Source: Adiantum capillus-veneris
Taxonomy: Eukaryota > Streptophyta > Polypodiopsida > Polypodiales > Pteridaceae
DNA length: 64,000 nt
NCBI GenBank assembly: GCA_014529385.2
Contig: CM043962.1
Coordinates: 48,308,598 to 48,372,597 of the forward strand
Reading direction: 5' to 3'
In this document: one piece after another, positions 22,041-32,900 of the stretch
Layout of the letters: each line of letters opens with the position of its first letter
Numbering within the stretch: the stretch's first letter is position 1
Notes under the pieces: model-generated
Seen by the model: the letters and a program-made list of their open reading frames with translations, nothing else
Told to the model about the DNA's origin: nothing
Databases searched by the model: none
Translations under genes and position numbers: made by a program

Positions 22041-23483
22041 ATGGCAGCCTCGAAGTCACCGAAAAAAAGGAAAAGAATGACCATCAAAGATTATCTGGAC
22101 GAAGTGGAACCCTTTGTCATTCCAGAGGGAACACTAAAGCCCACTAGCACCTGAATACAAGAAGATTTGTTAGAGTCAAATGACCTAAAGATCTACCAGG
22201 GAGTGTTCAAAGACAATGAAGGCAATGTAATAGAGCTACCAATGCTGCCAAGAGAACTCAATGAATTTGTATGAAGTAAAATGGTCGGCTACTTGGAGAA
22301 AATTGACCTCCATAACTACTTCCAAGCAATACCAGCAGGAGTGGACATCAAAAGAGTATGGGAGTTTGTAACAAGCATCAAAGAGGATGGAGTGGCCAAG
22401 GTAACAGATTTACAAGGCAGACCAGATATAGAGATCATAATCACGAAGCGAGTGGTAGCCCATGCACTAGACCTCTCCAATGAGGGAGACAGTGTGACAA
22501 AAAGAAGGGATGAAGTCAAAGTTTACAAAGAGAAAAAGGCAAATTACACCTTTGAAGACATTGCCAACCCAAAGGTGGCAATTATGAGCCAGTTGTACAC
22601 CCAGTACTTTCACATGTGCACTAAGAGGCCACAGAAGTACAGGATGCCTCCAGGTGCAATTGCCACAACGTTTACTTGGGCAATGACGAAGGGCACCCCA
22701 AAGATAATCAACTATGCAGCATACATACATGACAGCTTAGTAAAGATGGGCAACAAAAAGCCAACATACATAGTGCCAGGAGAATTGATCACCAAGGTGG
22801 TTTATGGGGAACTACACGCTAAAGGAAGTTGGCCTGACCCCCCATCTCAGAATGATTGGCTGAGAATCAAAGAAGACAAGGAAAATGAGCCGCAAAGGGC
22901 ACCAAGGGTGGCTACGAGATTGAAGAGACGGCTGGAGCCAGTTGAAGAGGAGCAACCCGAGCAGAAGAAAGGAAAGAAGGATTTTGCTCAAGTGTCGGAC
23001 AAAGAAACCAGGTCTCAGAAAGCGGCAAGACTCGAGAGGTTGATGGAGAGTTTCCGAGCTGAAAGAGCCCTCAAGGGTGATTTGAACGAACTCTGGAAGC
23101 CATCTCTCGAGTCTATGTCCGGATCTTCCAGAAGAGTGCAAAGGGACCGCTTTGAAGATTCTATCAAGAATTTCGAGATTCTTGATGCTGCAGCGGAAAA
23201 CATTCCCCATGTCCCTTTCACCGAGGAGGAAGTGGAGCAGATAAGGCAGACACTGCTAGATGAACAAGAAAGCCAAGAAAGAGAAAGAAAAACAAAAGCA
23301 GACAGGGACTTAAAGGGCAAACCGGCAGCTTTACTAAATAGACCTAAACCCAGTCCACAGCCATCTCCACCGCCCTCACCACCTCCCAACAGCCCTCCAC
23401 CAGAAGATAAGGAGGTTGAGGACAAACAAGTTGAAAGGCCAGCAAGGAGGAGAATCAGAAAGCTGAGGGCCAACCGCCAATGA
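22041..23483 (+). pseudogene. Element II: gag-like ORF, first part, broken by two TGA stops
   Basis: One frame runs from ATG 22041 to the stop at 23481-23483. It is interrupted by TGA at 22152-22154 and 22272-22274, both consistent with CGA to TGA. The N-terminus carries a basic S-P-K-K-R-K-R-M segment that looks like a nuclear localisation signal. A globular part without a recognised domain follows (Y-F-H-M-C-T-K-R, T-F-T-W-A-M-T). Then comes a long charged helical region and a Pro-rich stretch (S-P-Q-P-S-P-P-P-S-P). There is no zinc knuckle and no enzyme domain. Its place between leader and PPT suggests the structural protein of a large non-autonomous LTR element. Confidence 0.65.
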
Positions 23484-24450
23484 GGGCATCGACCTCAAAA
23501 ATGTGGCAGATCCTGTGGACACACACATGCAAGAGGAAAGCATAGCAAGATCCTCTCAAGAGCCACAGGATCTAACACAAGAAGAGGAGGAAAAATTGCG
23601 TAAGGCAATAGAGGAAGAGCTAAGAGAAAGCACGAAGGAAGCCTTGGAATGGGAGCAGAGGGTCTTCAAATCTATGACAATTCAGAAGATCGACGCCAGC
23701 AATCTCAGGGAAGAGTGGCTTCAACTCTGTCTCCCATATCCATTGCTGAAATATGAGGCAACAACAATAAACAAGTGGATCAGAGAAGAGCCAACGGAAC
23801 CTCTCTACAATGTAGACACCTCAAAGCCAGAAGGAGTTAAGCTTATAGTGGATTCTCAGCCAAAGTGGAGGAAGGCTTGGCTTAACAAGTATCCACAATA
23901 CCTAATCCACCTGGTAGAGGCACCTAAAGATATCAGAGACAATCTCAACTTCTGTCCCCTACCAAGGGTTAGGACGTGGAAGGCACATAAAATTTTGCAA
24001 AGAAGCCAACCCACTTGGCTGAATTACCCAAAGCTGCCGGGCGTGAAGGCAGGTGAGAGAATAAGTGTCCAATACATGGTGAAAACCCTAACGGGCGCCA
24101 TAAAGTTGTTCACTGGCTCACCTGACCTTACATGCATTATGATGAGGAAGATTTGCAGAACCATCTTAGCAGTGTTTGAGACCTTCAAGCCAAGACAGGA
24201 GACCGACAACATATTCTTCCTCCAGGATACATACAGATGTGCTTATGATCTGTCAGGTCAGCCTTCCACAGAGGTGTTACATGCGTTGTATCACAGAATC
24301 ATGTTTCTACCATCCTATCACCTCCAGGATTTTGAAGAAGCATTCTATACGGGATTCTTCATCATGAATACAGATATCTTTGGCCCAACAATGCTGAACC
24401 TACATGCCAGGTACGAATCACTGCTAAAGATGCGCAAAACGATCAGATGA
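23476..24450 (+). pseudogene. Element II: gag-like ORF, second part (+1 frame)
   Basis: Coding continues in the +1 frame from about 23476, overlapping the end of the first part, and runs to TGA 24448-24450. The break is therefore a frameshift rather than a new gene; the first residues in the new frame already look coding, and no ATG is needed. The product starts with an acidic E-E-E-E-K-L-R-K-A-I-E-E-E-L helix. A globular Trp-rich part follows (W-L-Q-L-C-L-P-Y-P, W-R-K-A-W-L-N-K-Y-P, F-F-L-Q-D-T-Y-R). No known domain is recognised. It ends about 35 bp before the polypurine tract. Confidence 0.65.
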
Positions 24451-24485
24451 AGCAGCAGATCAAGGCCATGTCGGGGACGACATGA

Positions 24486-24500
24486 GCAAGGAGGGGGGGA
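24486..24500 (+). other. Polypurine tract of element II
   Basis: A G/A-rich run (GCAAGGAGGGGGGGA) directly before the TGTTAG start of the LTR. This is the usual primer for plus-strand DNA synthesis. Confidence 0.8.
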
Positions 24501-24501
24501 G

Positions 24502-25435
24502 TGTTAGAAGCTGGACACACCCCACGGCATCTTACTACTCGGAGGACTATTATTTTTGTAATTATTCATTCATTAAGGAAAACCCGATTTTTCACCTTGT
24601 AATTATTGGGACTTACAGAAGTTTCCAGACTGTATCCCAGTTTTGATAGTTAGATTGAGTAGATGGTTGATTTTGTAACTTTAGGGTTTGAGAAGTTGTA
24701 AGGTATATATACCACTTTTTGACCTTAATGAAAAACCTTTTGTCATTTTAAACAAGTTTGAAGTCTGTGAGTGAGCGTACTGTGTACGAGAGAGAGAGAG
24801 AGAGAGTGAGATTCGTCTTGATGCTACGTGTGCTCCGGTGGTCGGAATCGAGTGCGGAGAAGTTCACTGTGTTGCCCCCGACTAGAGCTACGCGCCAATA
24901 CCAACATTGCGTGCGTACGGTCCGGCTTTGCGAGCTTCTTCTACGAGCCTCATCGGTTGTTTGGGTGAGCATACGTTGTCCGATTTTGCATTGCAGCATA
25001 TCCACGCGTTCACATTGAGTAGAACTACACATTAGGCACTTTAGATTTTGGAAACGAAGACCTGCAGATTTCGGCCAGACATCCTACATGTTTCTACACC
25101 GGGTGTTTTGGGTTGGGATTTTGGTTCAAAGACCTTAGGGAGAGTGACCTATTGGTATTAGTAGGGTCTCCTTCAAGTTCTATGGTGTTTCGAGATTGTT
25201 TGATGGGTGTTCGGCTCTAGAAAGCATTGTAGGAAGTTTCCTCTCTTGCACTCTTGAAGGCTGTGACTTAGACAATTGGTAGAGACCTCTGTAGGAATTG
25301 GTTAGGAGTCGGTCGACTGTAGGTTGACACCTTATGATTGATTCCACATGCCTTCAGGTCGAGCTTCGTCCTTACCTGACATTACGTGTTAGGTGAGTTC
25401 TCGTTGTGCTGACGTTCGTCGCAACGTATCCGTCC
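24502..25435 (+). repeat. 3' LTR of element II (right end uncertain)
   Basis: Begins TGTTAGAAGC after the PPT. It has a TATA box within AGGTATATATACC near 24702 and a GA microsatellite at about 24788-24806 in the presumed transcribed part. The expected CTAACA end was not found, so the LTR is probably cut short where the minus-strand gypsy relic begins. At 25077-25087 it carries AGACATCCTAC, which equals 11 of the 12 bases of the palindrome half-site. Confidence 0.7.
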
Positions 25436-26520
25436 AATAGCTTAAGAATTTTAAAAGAAGGGACCATAGTTTTTTTTTGCTAGTTTTGCATAATACTTTT
25501 GGTGGCTCGTAGGATTCTTTCCCGTAGCATGCCTTAGATGAGCCTTGAGAAACTTTAGCAAGACCCAATCATTTTTCTTAAAGGCTAAGGCCCTTTTGTG
25601 ATTACTAGAAGCAACCCTTTTTTCCTTTTCTTTGAAATGGATATAACGTCCTTAATTTTTAAAAATATTCTTGTGAGTCTCGGCTATATTTATCAACGAA
25701 CGAAGATCTTCCCATGTACTTTAAGTAGTAAGGGACTTTTGGATCTTCCCTCTTTAACCTCAAGAGGTGCTTTCCCCATAGAAGCATGTACAATGCCATT
25801 GTACGCATACTCTATAAGAGGTAGTACTTCTCTCATTGAGAATGTCGATCTACTTCCATGACATAGGCTTTTAGTAGATTCAAGAATTGTGAGTTGCTAT
25901 AGACACCACATTTACCCTTGGCCGTTGTGAAAGTGCATCGACCACTGTGTGAGCAATATGAAATTCAAATTGTTAAAGAAAATTTTCCCACCTCATGTGT
26001 TTGTCGGAGATCTTGGTTTGTGTCACGAAGTTCTTGAAGCTTTGTGATCCATTCGTAGGATGAATGGAGCCCCCAAGAGATAGTGCTTCCATGTGTCTAG
26101 GGTATGTAGAACAACTAAAATCTCTTTTTCGTATACGCCCCAAGACCCATTCATCAGCATTGAGCCTTCACCTCTCATATGCTATGGCATGCCCTTCTTG
26201 AAGCAAAACTGCTCCAAGGCAATCACCACAAGCATCACATTGGACCTCCAATGGCTTTGAGAGATCCGGAAGCATAAGGACTGGTTGAGAGGTAAGCTTC
26301 TCTTTGAGCTTGTCAAGAGCATTTTGTTCTGTAGCAGTCCATGAGTACTTAATGTTTTTCTTTGTTAAGTCATGCAATGGTCCTGCTATTTGAGAGAATT
26401 TTGCTATGAAGCATCTATAGTATGCACACATACCAATAAAACTCCTTAGCTTATGTAGATTCCTTGGATTAGTCCATGCTTTTATTATCTCCAACTTTGA
26501 TGGATCCATACCACATATCT
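25436..26520 (-). pseudogene. pol: Degenerate chromovirus-type gypsy fragment
   Basis: Read on the minus strand from 26509. The end of RT and the start of RNase H are clear (F-I-G-M-C-A-Y-Y-R-C-F-I, then Q-C-D-A-C-G-D-C-L-G-A-V-L-L-Q). The RNase H part goes on with frame breaks to about 25915 (K-I-S-D-K-H-M-R-W-E-N-F-L). It then jumps to the integrase C-terminus (P-L-I-E-Y-A-Y-N, L-A-F-K-K-N-D-W-V-L-L-K-F) at about 25860-25450. The integrase core and zinc module are deleted. Several frameshifts and stops show it is an old relic. Confidence 0.85.
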
Positions 26521-27280
26521 ATATCCTAACTCTTGTTCCCATATTAAATGATCAGTTTACTATGAGGAAATCATTTGGGTTGGTTAGATATTAGATTTTA
26601 TGACATACTTGAACAAACAAATTCAAAATGCAACTGAACTGAAGAATGAACACAATCAAATTTTTTATTGTTGTAATGTCTTAAAGTTTTTTCCATAAAC
26701 ATCTAAACGATGATAAGAGCACACCAAGCACTTTAAGGAAAATGAGTTTAATATTTTTGCGGCCTTCAAAAATCTAAGAGAAAAGAACTCATAAAAGGCA
26801 GGCTAAAGGTGATCTGCATTCAAAATTGTTGGATAGATGAAGTTGAGTGTACAAAAAGAAGAGGCACAAGAGGAACATAGTGCAAAAAAATGACATAGAA
26901 GACATGGACCCACCAAAAAGCATGCACCAAAAATAATGTATCTTGAAAGACTATGTAAATATACATAGGTTGAGCACGGAACAAAGATCAAGATATCTCT
27001 ACAGAAAAATTTATGCATGATGGTAAGAGCACAATGAGCCAACAATCTTGCCATCTCCTCCCTAATCCTCTAAGGTAGTAACTAGGCAACAACCAAAGAA
27101 TAGTCCTTGACAGAAAGGCTACAAAGGCTTTGTTGGCATCACTAGCTATGTGCAGGGACAACCATTCGCTTGAAGTGCAAACTTCACCGGAGTTTACCTA
27201 CTTGAGGAGTGTTTCGGCCCAAGCACATATAAATGCAAGGCAGAGTTAAGTATCTTTATTGTCTATGTCTTTGAAAGAAT
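26521..27280. other. AT-rich intergenic sequence
   Basis: No gene, LTR end or repeat could be recognised here. Confidence 0.5.
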
Positions 27281-27609
27281 GTGGGCTAAGCTTGAATTTT
27301 CTATTCCCCTACATTAAACCATGTGTAGAATCAGCATATGAAGGAATGTAGAGCAAGTTTAGTAGGCATGCGTGTTGGTGTGTTATGGATGCATACATAG
27401 TAATTAGGCGATAGAATCCTTATTTTGTGATTTTGTAACCTTAATTTCTTTCCCTTGGTGTTATTATTACTCCTTAATTCCCCCCTTCAAAATGTGAAAA
27501 CTCCTATGCACTAGGGTCCTATCCGCCATCCTTTTGTTTGAGTTAGTATATTACCTTTTTTGCAACTAACATAATATTACCACTTTTTTTGCCTTCCCTT
27601 TCAACTGAA
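27281..27609 (+). repeat. Diverged LTR-like repeat, copy 1
   Basis: Recognisably related, in the same orientation, to 32240-32640. Shared pieces include CATGTGTAGAAT, ATATGAAGGAAT, GCGACTAACAT/GCAACTAACAT and a run of short thymine tracts. The sequence just downstream (interrupted by the copia element) is also related to that after copy 2. Probably an old LTR plus leader. Confidence 0.55.
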
Positions 27610-27614
27610 TGAGA

Positions 27615-27694
27615 TGTTGGGGCTGATGGTGAGTGTGTGTATGTGTGTGCTCAAGGAGGTTTGTGTGTGTGTGTGTAGACATAGCTTACATAGT

Positions 27695-27782
<88 letters not shown>

Positions 27783-28009
27783 TTGTGATTTTGACTCAAA
27801 AGGTGTTACATTAAAGTACATACCATAGCATAAAAACATGTACATAGAGGGATTTATTTTACAATCCTGGAGTAGATATCCGACTGGAGCTCCTCCCTTT
27901 CTACTTAGCTTACACATAGCATACAACACATAGGCCAAATGCCAAACACTAAGCTATACAAGTGTAGAGGTGTTTCTCATGGTTAGAGAAGGACATGCAT
28001 ATCCCAATA
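27615..28009 (-). repeat. 3' LTR of the gag-only copia element
   Basis: 395 bp, matching 30026-30396. The length difference comes mainly from the GA microsatellite (about 27693-27778). Next to it at 28010-28020 is the complement of an AAGGGGAGGAT polypurine tract. Confidence 0.92.
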
Positions 28010-28168
28010 ATCCTCCCCTTAGGCATGGACTATATTGAATGAAGTTGGATTGAGACCTAAAGCCACATAGGCTAATAGTCACACATACCGAGGTAGTTAC
28101 ACAGACTAAAGTCACACAAACTGAGTGGTCTCATCATATGGTGTCACACAGACTAAGAAATCCTCCCC

Positions 28169-29095
28169 TTAAACAAAGAAGGTGGAATACCATTTACAGT
28201 ACATCAATATACTCGCAAAAGTAGTTGGGGCAGCACACACATGGAGACGATTCTCTCGCTGTTGAGCTGCATCTCCATCCTCTTCTTCTGCAAGATTGAC
28301 TCTACTTTTGTCTTTGTTGTTGCTTCCTTGGCATTTTGATGCTGGATGAGCTTTGATGTTGCCATTGCTACAATACTTGTTCTTGTAGCAGTCCTTGGAG
28401 AAGTGTCTAGGCTTTCCACACTCATAACACTTCTTGTTATTTAATCTAGGTGATGATGATGATGCCCTAGATGATAATGATGATGTAAAATAAGCTCCTC
28501 CCACTGATTCAAATTTCTTATTATTTATCTTTTCTTCTTCATGGATTGCCTCTGTAATATGTTGTAGAGAAGGTATGGGTTCCTTTTGATCTAATATTGT
28601 GACTATGTTGTCAAAACTTTCAGGTAGAGCACTCAGGAGCACAACGACTTGATCTTCTTCTGGGACTTGGCATTGAATGTAAGTGAACTACGTGATTATT
28701 CTCATTAGTATGTTAACAAGGCTTGAAACATACTCCTCTTGAAGCATAGTAAGTTTATAAAGATTTTCTTTAAAGCTAATCTTACTTTGCTTTTGTTTAG
28801 CACCAAAGTTATGTTCCAGAGTATCCCATGCTTGGATTGCAGTGGTGAAACTATCTGTAAAGTGCAAATAATTATTTTGGAGTGATGTGATAATTATGCC
28901 GAGTGCTTGTTCATATTTAGCTTGTGCTTGTGCGATTTGGGCCCTAGTGAGAGTGCCTTCAACAGAAGTGGATTGTTCGCTTATACTCGGTTTTACGACA
29001 AACCATAACTGCTTTTTTATGAGGTGTCCATGTAGCTTTGTCTGCCATGTATGGAAATCATCCCTATTAAATTTTTCAATCCCTTTTTCTCCCAT
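28169..29095 (-). pseudogene. gag: Copia-type Gag (UBN2-like) with one stop
   Basis: Read from 29095 downwards: F-N-R-D-D-F-H-T-W-Q opens a copia Gag, followed by A-W-D-T-L-E-H-N-F and L-L-S-A-L-P-E-S-F-D. One in-frame TAG at 28688-28690 splits it. A zinc knuckle C-Y-E-C-G-K-P-R-H-F-S-K-D-C lies at about 28390-28430, followed by a second Cys/His-rich stretch. The frame ends at 28169 near the LTR without any protease or pol. In copia elements Gag packages the RNA; this copy is inactive because of the stop. Confidence 0.88.
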
Positions 29096-30010
29096 GGTGA
29101 AAAATGGTTATACACACAAAAGGGCTTGGTATTACCAGTAGGGAGACTCTCTCTATGGCAATGTCTTGCCCTGTACACAATGATCGAAAGTCAAAATTGT
29201 GAAGTCACTCTTCACGTGCATGAAGCCCCTCTTCACAAGTGGTGGATTAAATTCCATGTGTGGAAGTATATGTGTGCCTTGGAGAAGCATGCTTTGAAGT
29301 TCAAATAGCTTGGAAGCTTGATCAAATACAGATCGACCATGAAATATTGGCGTTGTTGAGCTTGGTGATGAAGTCGAGCGTGTTGTCGATGTCGAGCTTG
29401 GCTGCCACTTCAAGTGTGCATAAACTTGTAAGTTTTAATCAACAAAATGATTATAATGGGAGCTTTGCAAATTGTTGGAGCTGTGTAGTATGTTGGTGTG
29501 AAGCTCCACTAGCTAATCAAAGGCTCAAAAGGCTGCTATAATTAAAAAAAAAGGCATTATGTACATAGAAAAAGAGACTTGAGAGTTGCTAAGATGAGCA
29601 TTTGCCGTCCAAACCGAGGTGCAAACCGAGGTGCATTGATCTTAAAGCCATTCCGAAATCAGGTATTGCAAGAAGGGCCGTTTTTGAGTTGCAACTGCAT
29701 CCGAAGGGGCTGATTGCAAATCTCCAAGGCCGAGAAGAGATTTCAAAGCGAAGCTGAAGCCGTCGAATGAGGTGATAAGCTAAACTTTTCAGCTTTGCAT
29801 GATCCAAAGTTGCAAGAGAGAGCGCCTTAGTGAGGGATAAACATCACCAAGATCGGATCGAAGCAACTACAAGCCATGCTCTCAATTTTCTTCGATTAAG
29901 GGGCTGATTTGGGCTTCTTTATCTCCTAAGTGATTAATGCACTTGAAAATCAGCAAATTGGGCTTCTGTGTGATGCTAATAGGATTGCTAAGCTTGCCGT
30001 GATGCTCACT

Positions 30011-30023
30011 GGCTCTGATACCA
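30011..30023 (-). other. Primer-binding site, tRNA-iMet type
   Basis: The minus strand reads TGGTATCAGAGCC just inside the 5' LTR. This is the canonical plant initiator-Met tRNA primer site. Confidence 0.93.
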
Positions 30024-30025
30024 GT

Positions 30026-30115
30026 TGTTGGGGCTGATGGTGAGTGTATATGTGTGTGCTCAAGGAGATTTGTGTGTGTGTGTGTGTGCAGACATAACTT
30101 ACACAGTTAGAGAGA

Positions 30116-30169
<54 letters not shown>

Positions 30170-30396
30170 TTGTGATTTTGACTTAGAAGGTGTTACATTA
30201 AAGTACACACCATACCATAAAAATATGTACATAGAGGGCTTTATTTTATAAGCTGGAGTAGATATCCGGCTGGAGCTCCTCCCTTTCTACTTAGCTTACA
30301 CATAGCCATACAACACATAGGCCAAATGCCAAACACTAAGCTATACAAGTGTAGAGGTGTTTCCCATGGTTACAGAAGGACATGCCTATCCCAACA
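30026..30396 (-). repeat. 5' LTR of the gag-only copia element
   Basis: 371 bp, TGTTGGG...CCCAACA, containing GT and GA microsatellites (about 30071-30166). Flanked outside by TGAGA. Confidence 0.93.
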
Positions 30397-30401
30397 TGAG
30401 A

Positions 30402-32239
30402 GATGACCTCATTAAGGATGAGGAATACACAAAGCTCGAACGTTGTGCATGTAGCTCCAGAAAACCCTCAACCAGCAACACAAGTGAAATAATTTGCAAA
30501 TGGCCATCCTTAACTGCAAGTTGTTGTTGCACTTGCACCTATCCTAGTAAACGAAAATTGTTAAGTTTTGCATTGTTCATACATAAATTGACCTTAGTAC
30601 TAGAAGCCTATGATTCCCAAAATGCCCAAGAAAGGTGGTTTTCATTGTGGTAGATAAGCATGTGTTTTCCAATTCAAATTGCAAAGATCTCTTTGATCAA
30701 AGTAATGTCATATTTTAAGGTATACCTATTTAAACATTATTTTAAGACATTCCGTGGTAAGAAAGTTAGTAAGTAATGCATCTTCTTTCAAGATGGAACT
30801 TGCACTTATCCTAGGATTAGTAATGAAATACCATGATTACTAGAGAAAGTTGTGGTTAGTAATTCTTATATCTTGTGGTGAGTGAGTGCCCCTAGTGCTT
30901 AGAAAAAAGGGAAGACTTTTGTGAGGTTTGTGGATAGCGAATAACAAAACCTTCGTTGACTAGACAAAGAAAGTCCAAAGTAGCGGAAAACTTATAAGAG
31001 TGGACAATTCATTTTTGTTAAAAGATAGGGATGTTTTCATTTAAACTTGCTTGAGAAGGAGCTATTTGGGTGATTTTTGAAGGGCTATATGAACAAGCAG
31101 TGGTAAAAGAAAATGAAAGGAACTCTAATTGTATATGCAAAACAATGTGGTTGTAATAATGACAAAACATGAGGAATAGGTGAGTATCTTGTGGAAAGTG
31201 GGAGACTAGTATCCAATTGGTTATTAGTCAAGTACTTTTCACAAAACTAGTTGTTAGTTAAGTATGAGTCTTGTGCTATATCTAGGGATTTATGGATGGT
31301 GGCCATGCCTCCTAAATGTGGAAAAAAAGGCATCATCTTTAGATCATGAACATGTTGAGACTCTAGTCTAGCTATAGTAGGATGTTAGCTCCCATAATAT
31401 ACATAATGTTATGAGCTTGGCTTGTGGTGTAGAACCCTTGGATCCACCAATGTAAAGGATAGAGGCCTCCTTCACTTATGTTGCTTGTATACTTACTCTG
31501 GGTTGGGGGCCTTATAATTGGTATCATCCCTAAGTTAAGGATTTAGATTTTTTTAAATTTTCACTTCCCTTTGATTTGAATACATGGGTTCATAGATTGA
31601 TATTTTTATTGTAGCATTAATGTTAGATTTTGATAATCTAACCATCTTACGAGCAATGTATTGATCATCAAAATTCAACAAAATTTAATTTTCACCTAAA
31701 TGTGTTTTTTGTTCTTGCAAACCTTTCACATCCTATATTAATATTATACTACCCAACACTTGAATGCATATAATTCTTTTAGCTCATGGATATTGCTTTG
31801 TCATCCTAGTTTGTGACATTGACCATCTCAAAATTCATCTTCATGGAATAAACGGGTTTAAAGAGTTGAAGTTTGGTCCAAAAAAAACTCGTTGGATCTC
31901 CTCCAAAGTGCATAGCCCATGATGGTGTCACACCCCTTACTTGATGGCTTTATGAAAAAATACTGGCCATAGTCCATACCAATCGTCTTGTTGTTAAGAA
32001 GAGGAATTGATGGGATCTTGGAAAGGAATTCTATACAGCTATCCCAATCTCCCCTTTATGTATGTATTTTTGCACACATGTCTCAACCCACTAAAACTAC
32101 TTCATTCAACTACCTACCTTATGTCACAAATACAGATATCATTGGTATTAGGTTTTCCTAAAGGAATATTTTTTATGAATGTAACTATTCCAAGTAATGA
32201 AATTGTTGATGGTTTTTGATACTTCGTGCCTTTTTTATG
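30402..32239. other. Decayed internal sequence of an old retroelement
   Basis: The first 250 bp (an open frame at 30397-30653) resemble the sequence after the second LTR-like copy near 32670-32870. The original element therefore continued here before the copia insertion. The rest is AT-rich without recognisable domains. TTGGTATCA at about 31517 resembles a weak primer-binding site. Confidence 0.4.
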
Positions 32240-32900
32240 GTTGTATGAGTTTTGGCAGTTTTGTAATCTCATGAGGACTAAGCATGTGTAGAATAAGGAT
32301 ATGAAGGAATATCTAGAACTAACTTGGGTGTATTATCAACACATGCACTAATAACTAGGGGATAGAGTACCATTTTTTTTGTGAATGTTTTTATCTTAAT
32401 CATGCTCCACATTACTACTATTACTCCCTAATTCTCTCCGTCCTAACCACTTGAAAGTGGTATGCAAAGCATGGTTTTCCTTCCACTTATGGTTGTTTCT
32501 GTGGTAGGATGTGTTTCTAGGTATATAGATGCATACACCTTACAATATAGTCATATCCTTATGTATTTTTATTTTGTTCATTTGTATACTTCCTTGCTGC
32601 GACTAACATCCAAGTGGTTTTGATTGATTATGGTATTAGACCCTTTTGCCTTTTCTGTGTAGAGCATGAGATATAGAGTTTACAAAGAAGAGAATGCAAA
32701 GCTCCAATTCCATGCCTAAAGCTCTACTAAATCCTCAATTTTGAATGAAGGTGCTAATGCCATTCTCACATGCACGTCATCATTGTATTCACACATGTGG
32801 TAAGTCAAATTATTTGTTTTTATATTATTCATACGTGAGTTGATGTAAGGTCCCCAACCTAGAGATTGGGGAAACTTGATAGTTGGTCTTCATTTTCTCA
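32240..32900 (+). repeat. Diverged LTR-like repeat, copy 2
   Basis: Related to 27281-27609 and the sequence after it, in the same orientation. TGGTATTAGA at about 32629 sits where a primer-binding site would be expected. The pair is too diverged for exact borders. Confidence 0.5.

Larger units (their letters stand above)
27615..30396 (-). mobile_element. Gag-only copia retrotransposon (minus strand)
   Basis: Two LTRs (27615-28009 and 30026-30396) with TGTTGGG/CCCAACA ends and a perfect 5-bp duplication TGAGA at 27610-27614 and 30397-30401. A tRNA-iMet-type primer-binding site and a gag gene lie on the minus strand. There is no protease, integrase or RT, so it is non-autonomous. The inner LTR end at 28009 reads CCCAATA, a decayed CA. 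The interior is about 2 kb, of which about 900 bp is leader. Confidence 0.93.

Noticed and set aside
27651..27938. Ser-Leu repeat reading frame on the minus strand
   Set aside because: It is the translation of a GA microsatellite inside a copia LTR.
31510..31530. TTGGTATCATCCC as a functional primer-binding site
   Set aside because: Only the first eight bases match, there is no clear LTR end beside it and no gag follows.
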